Shown here piece by piece: positions 63,384 to 64,000 of a DNA stretch of 64,000 bases. Within the stretch, counting starts at the first letter, position 1. Every line of letters begins with the position of its first letter. This DNA is from JAJPKK01 sp963824905 (GTDB lineage Bacteria; Pseudomonadota; Alphaproteobacteria; Rhizobiales; Xanthobacteraceae). The DNA is taken from assembly GCA_963824905.1 (NCBI GenBank), contig CAWGRH010000003.1, forward strand, positions 1 to 64,000, in the 5' to 3' direction. The notes under the pieces were generated by a model. The model saw only the letters and a program-made list of their open reading frames with translations. It was not told where the DNA came from and ran no database searches. The translations under genes were made by a program, and so were the position numbers.

Positions 63384-64000
63384 TTGCAATGGCGAGATTT
63401 GTCGCCGCTGGAGGGAATGCGCGTCGCGCTGCATGATTCCGCATTCCGAACCCTCAAGGAGCTGGACCCCAATAACCCGCAATTGCAATCTCTAAGCACC
63501 TCAACATGGGTTCCGACGTTCTCGGATACGAGCCGTCTGAATGAAGAGATCGCGAGGATAAGGGCCAGGCAAGCGTTGCCTGACCTCGAATCCCATCACA
63601 ACTTTCCGCGGCAGTTTTCTCCTCAATTTCGCGCTTGCGGCATCGAGCCGGAGGACTATCTCACCTTCTTGCCACGATCGTTTCCATCGCCTGAGACCGG
63701 ACGGACTGCATACGACGCCAATCAATTGGAACGCACAATGGGACCAATTTCTGAGTAATCAACCGACCGCAAAACCCGAAGAATTGCTTGAGACAGCTTC
63801 ACGGCATGTGGAAGAACGTACCATGGTTGGACTGATGAACACCAAATTCTGGCTTTTGGCGCCGCCAGAGAATCAGAAGCGAGCGACACTCGCTGAAGAT
63901 ACTAGGCTGGAGCAGATCACCTGCGCCGCTGACGAAAATCATCGGCGCGGGGGACGTCGGCTCGGAGACGTGAGGGCCACGATAGACCCAAGCGGGATCA
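63384..64000 (+). CDS. Possible toxin-type nuclease domain protein, frameshifted, cut by window edge
   Basis: The frame from 63384 (better start 63417, MRVALHDSAF) reads RTLKELDPNNPQLQSLSTST and LNEEIARIRARQALPDLESH, then HNFPRQFSPQFRACGIEPED, YLTFLPRSF. One extra C near 63690 shifts it; the next frame reads HRLRPDGLHTTPINWNAQWD, then QFLSNQPTAKPEELLETASR. The SHHNFPRQF, FHRL and NWNAQWDQF pattern resembles His-rich nuclease-like domains of predicted toxins and myxobacterial lipoproteins (DUF2380/TIGR02269-like). No immunity gene is visible. The gene continues beyond the window. Confidence 0.5.

Noticed and set aside
1..64000. tRNA or rRNA genes
   Set aside because: No cloverleaf, CCA-end context or rRNA-like conserved stretch was seen on either strand.

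Overview
The window is high-GC DNA with short intergenic spaces. It carries gene families common in Hyphomicrobiales (Bradyrhizobium / Xanthobacteraceae-like alphaproteobacteria): many Bug/TTT periplasmic receptors, Tat-exported oxidoreductases, a GreA/GreB-type factor beside a topoisomerase IB, and REP palindromes. The assignment is inferred from gene content only; no rRNA or tRNA was seen. About twenty genes are interrupted by single-base frameshifts, several with compensating pairs, so many apparent lesions may be assembly or read errors. A few lesions are in-frame nonsense codons (the metallohydrolase at 6361-7254 and the receptor at 35719-36705) and look more like real decay.

Layout. 0-3.5 kb: remnant of a large serine recombinase with its DUF2924 partner, an acidic repeat protein and a dienelactone-hydrolase-like enzyme. 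3.7-16 kb: exported hydrolases, an NHL protein, a decayed metallo-beta-lactamase-fold gene, a TTT receptor, a Tat-exported haloacid dehalogenase, and two tandem PQQ alcohol dehydrogenases. 16-26.5 kb: small proteins, an exported acetamidase/formamidase, and two large secreted proteins (a Kelch/galactose-oxidase-like protein and a multicopper oxidase) that share the same C-terminal FG-GAP-like repeat tail, with a decayed extra copy of the repeat nearby. The two ends of this section carry near-identical copies of a ribbon-helix-helix gene end.

26.6-38.2 kb is the most coherent block. An IclR regulator is followed by a leftward operon (isocitrate-lyase-like lyase, enolase-superfamily enzyme, MmgE/PrpD protein). 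Divergent from that is a rightward operon (ABC ATPase, binding-protein/permease reading frame, fused LeuC-LeuD hydratase, TTT receptor), and opposing that is a tricarballylate-dehydrogenase-like flavoprotein. Similar TTCCA-N5-TGGAA palindromes lie before the regulator, in the divergent promoter, and (weaker) before the flavoprotein. This looks like a regulon for import and breakdown of a di- or tricarboxylic acid; the substrate is unknown.

38.5-45 kb: a leftward operon of DUF1592-type cytochrome, DUF1552, metallo-beta-lactamase-fold and ankyrin proteins, with start-stop overlaps. 45-54 kb: housekeeping-like and small genes, a TTT receptor, and a DUF2946 / BNR-repeat / thioredoxin-like cluster. 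54-64 kb: hydrolase, hydroxyacid dehydrogenase, VOC and RidA genes separated by several palindromic repeats, a candidate structured RNA near 59.3 kb, a Rieske protein followed by a third PQQ dehydrogenase, and at the edge a possible toxin-type nuclease gene. All three PQQ enzymes carry the Asp-x-Asp signature associated with lanthanide-dependent enzymes.
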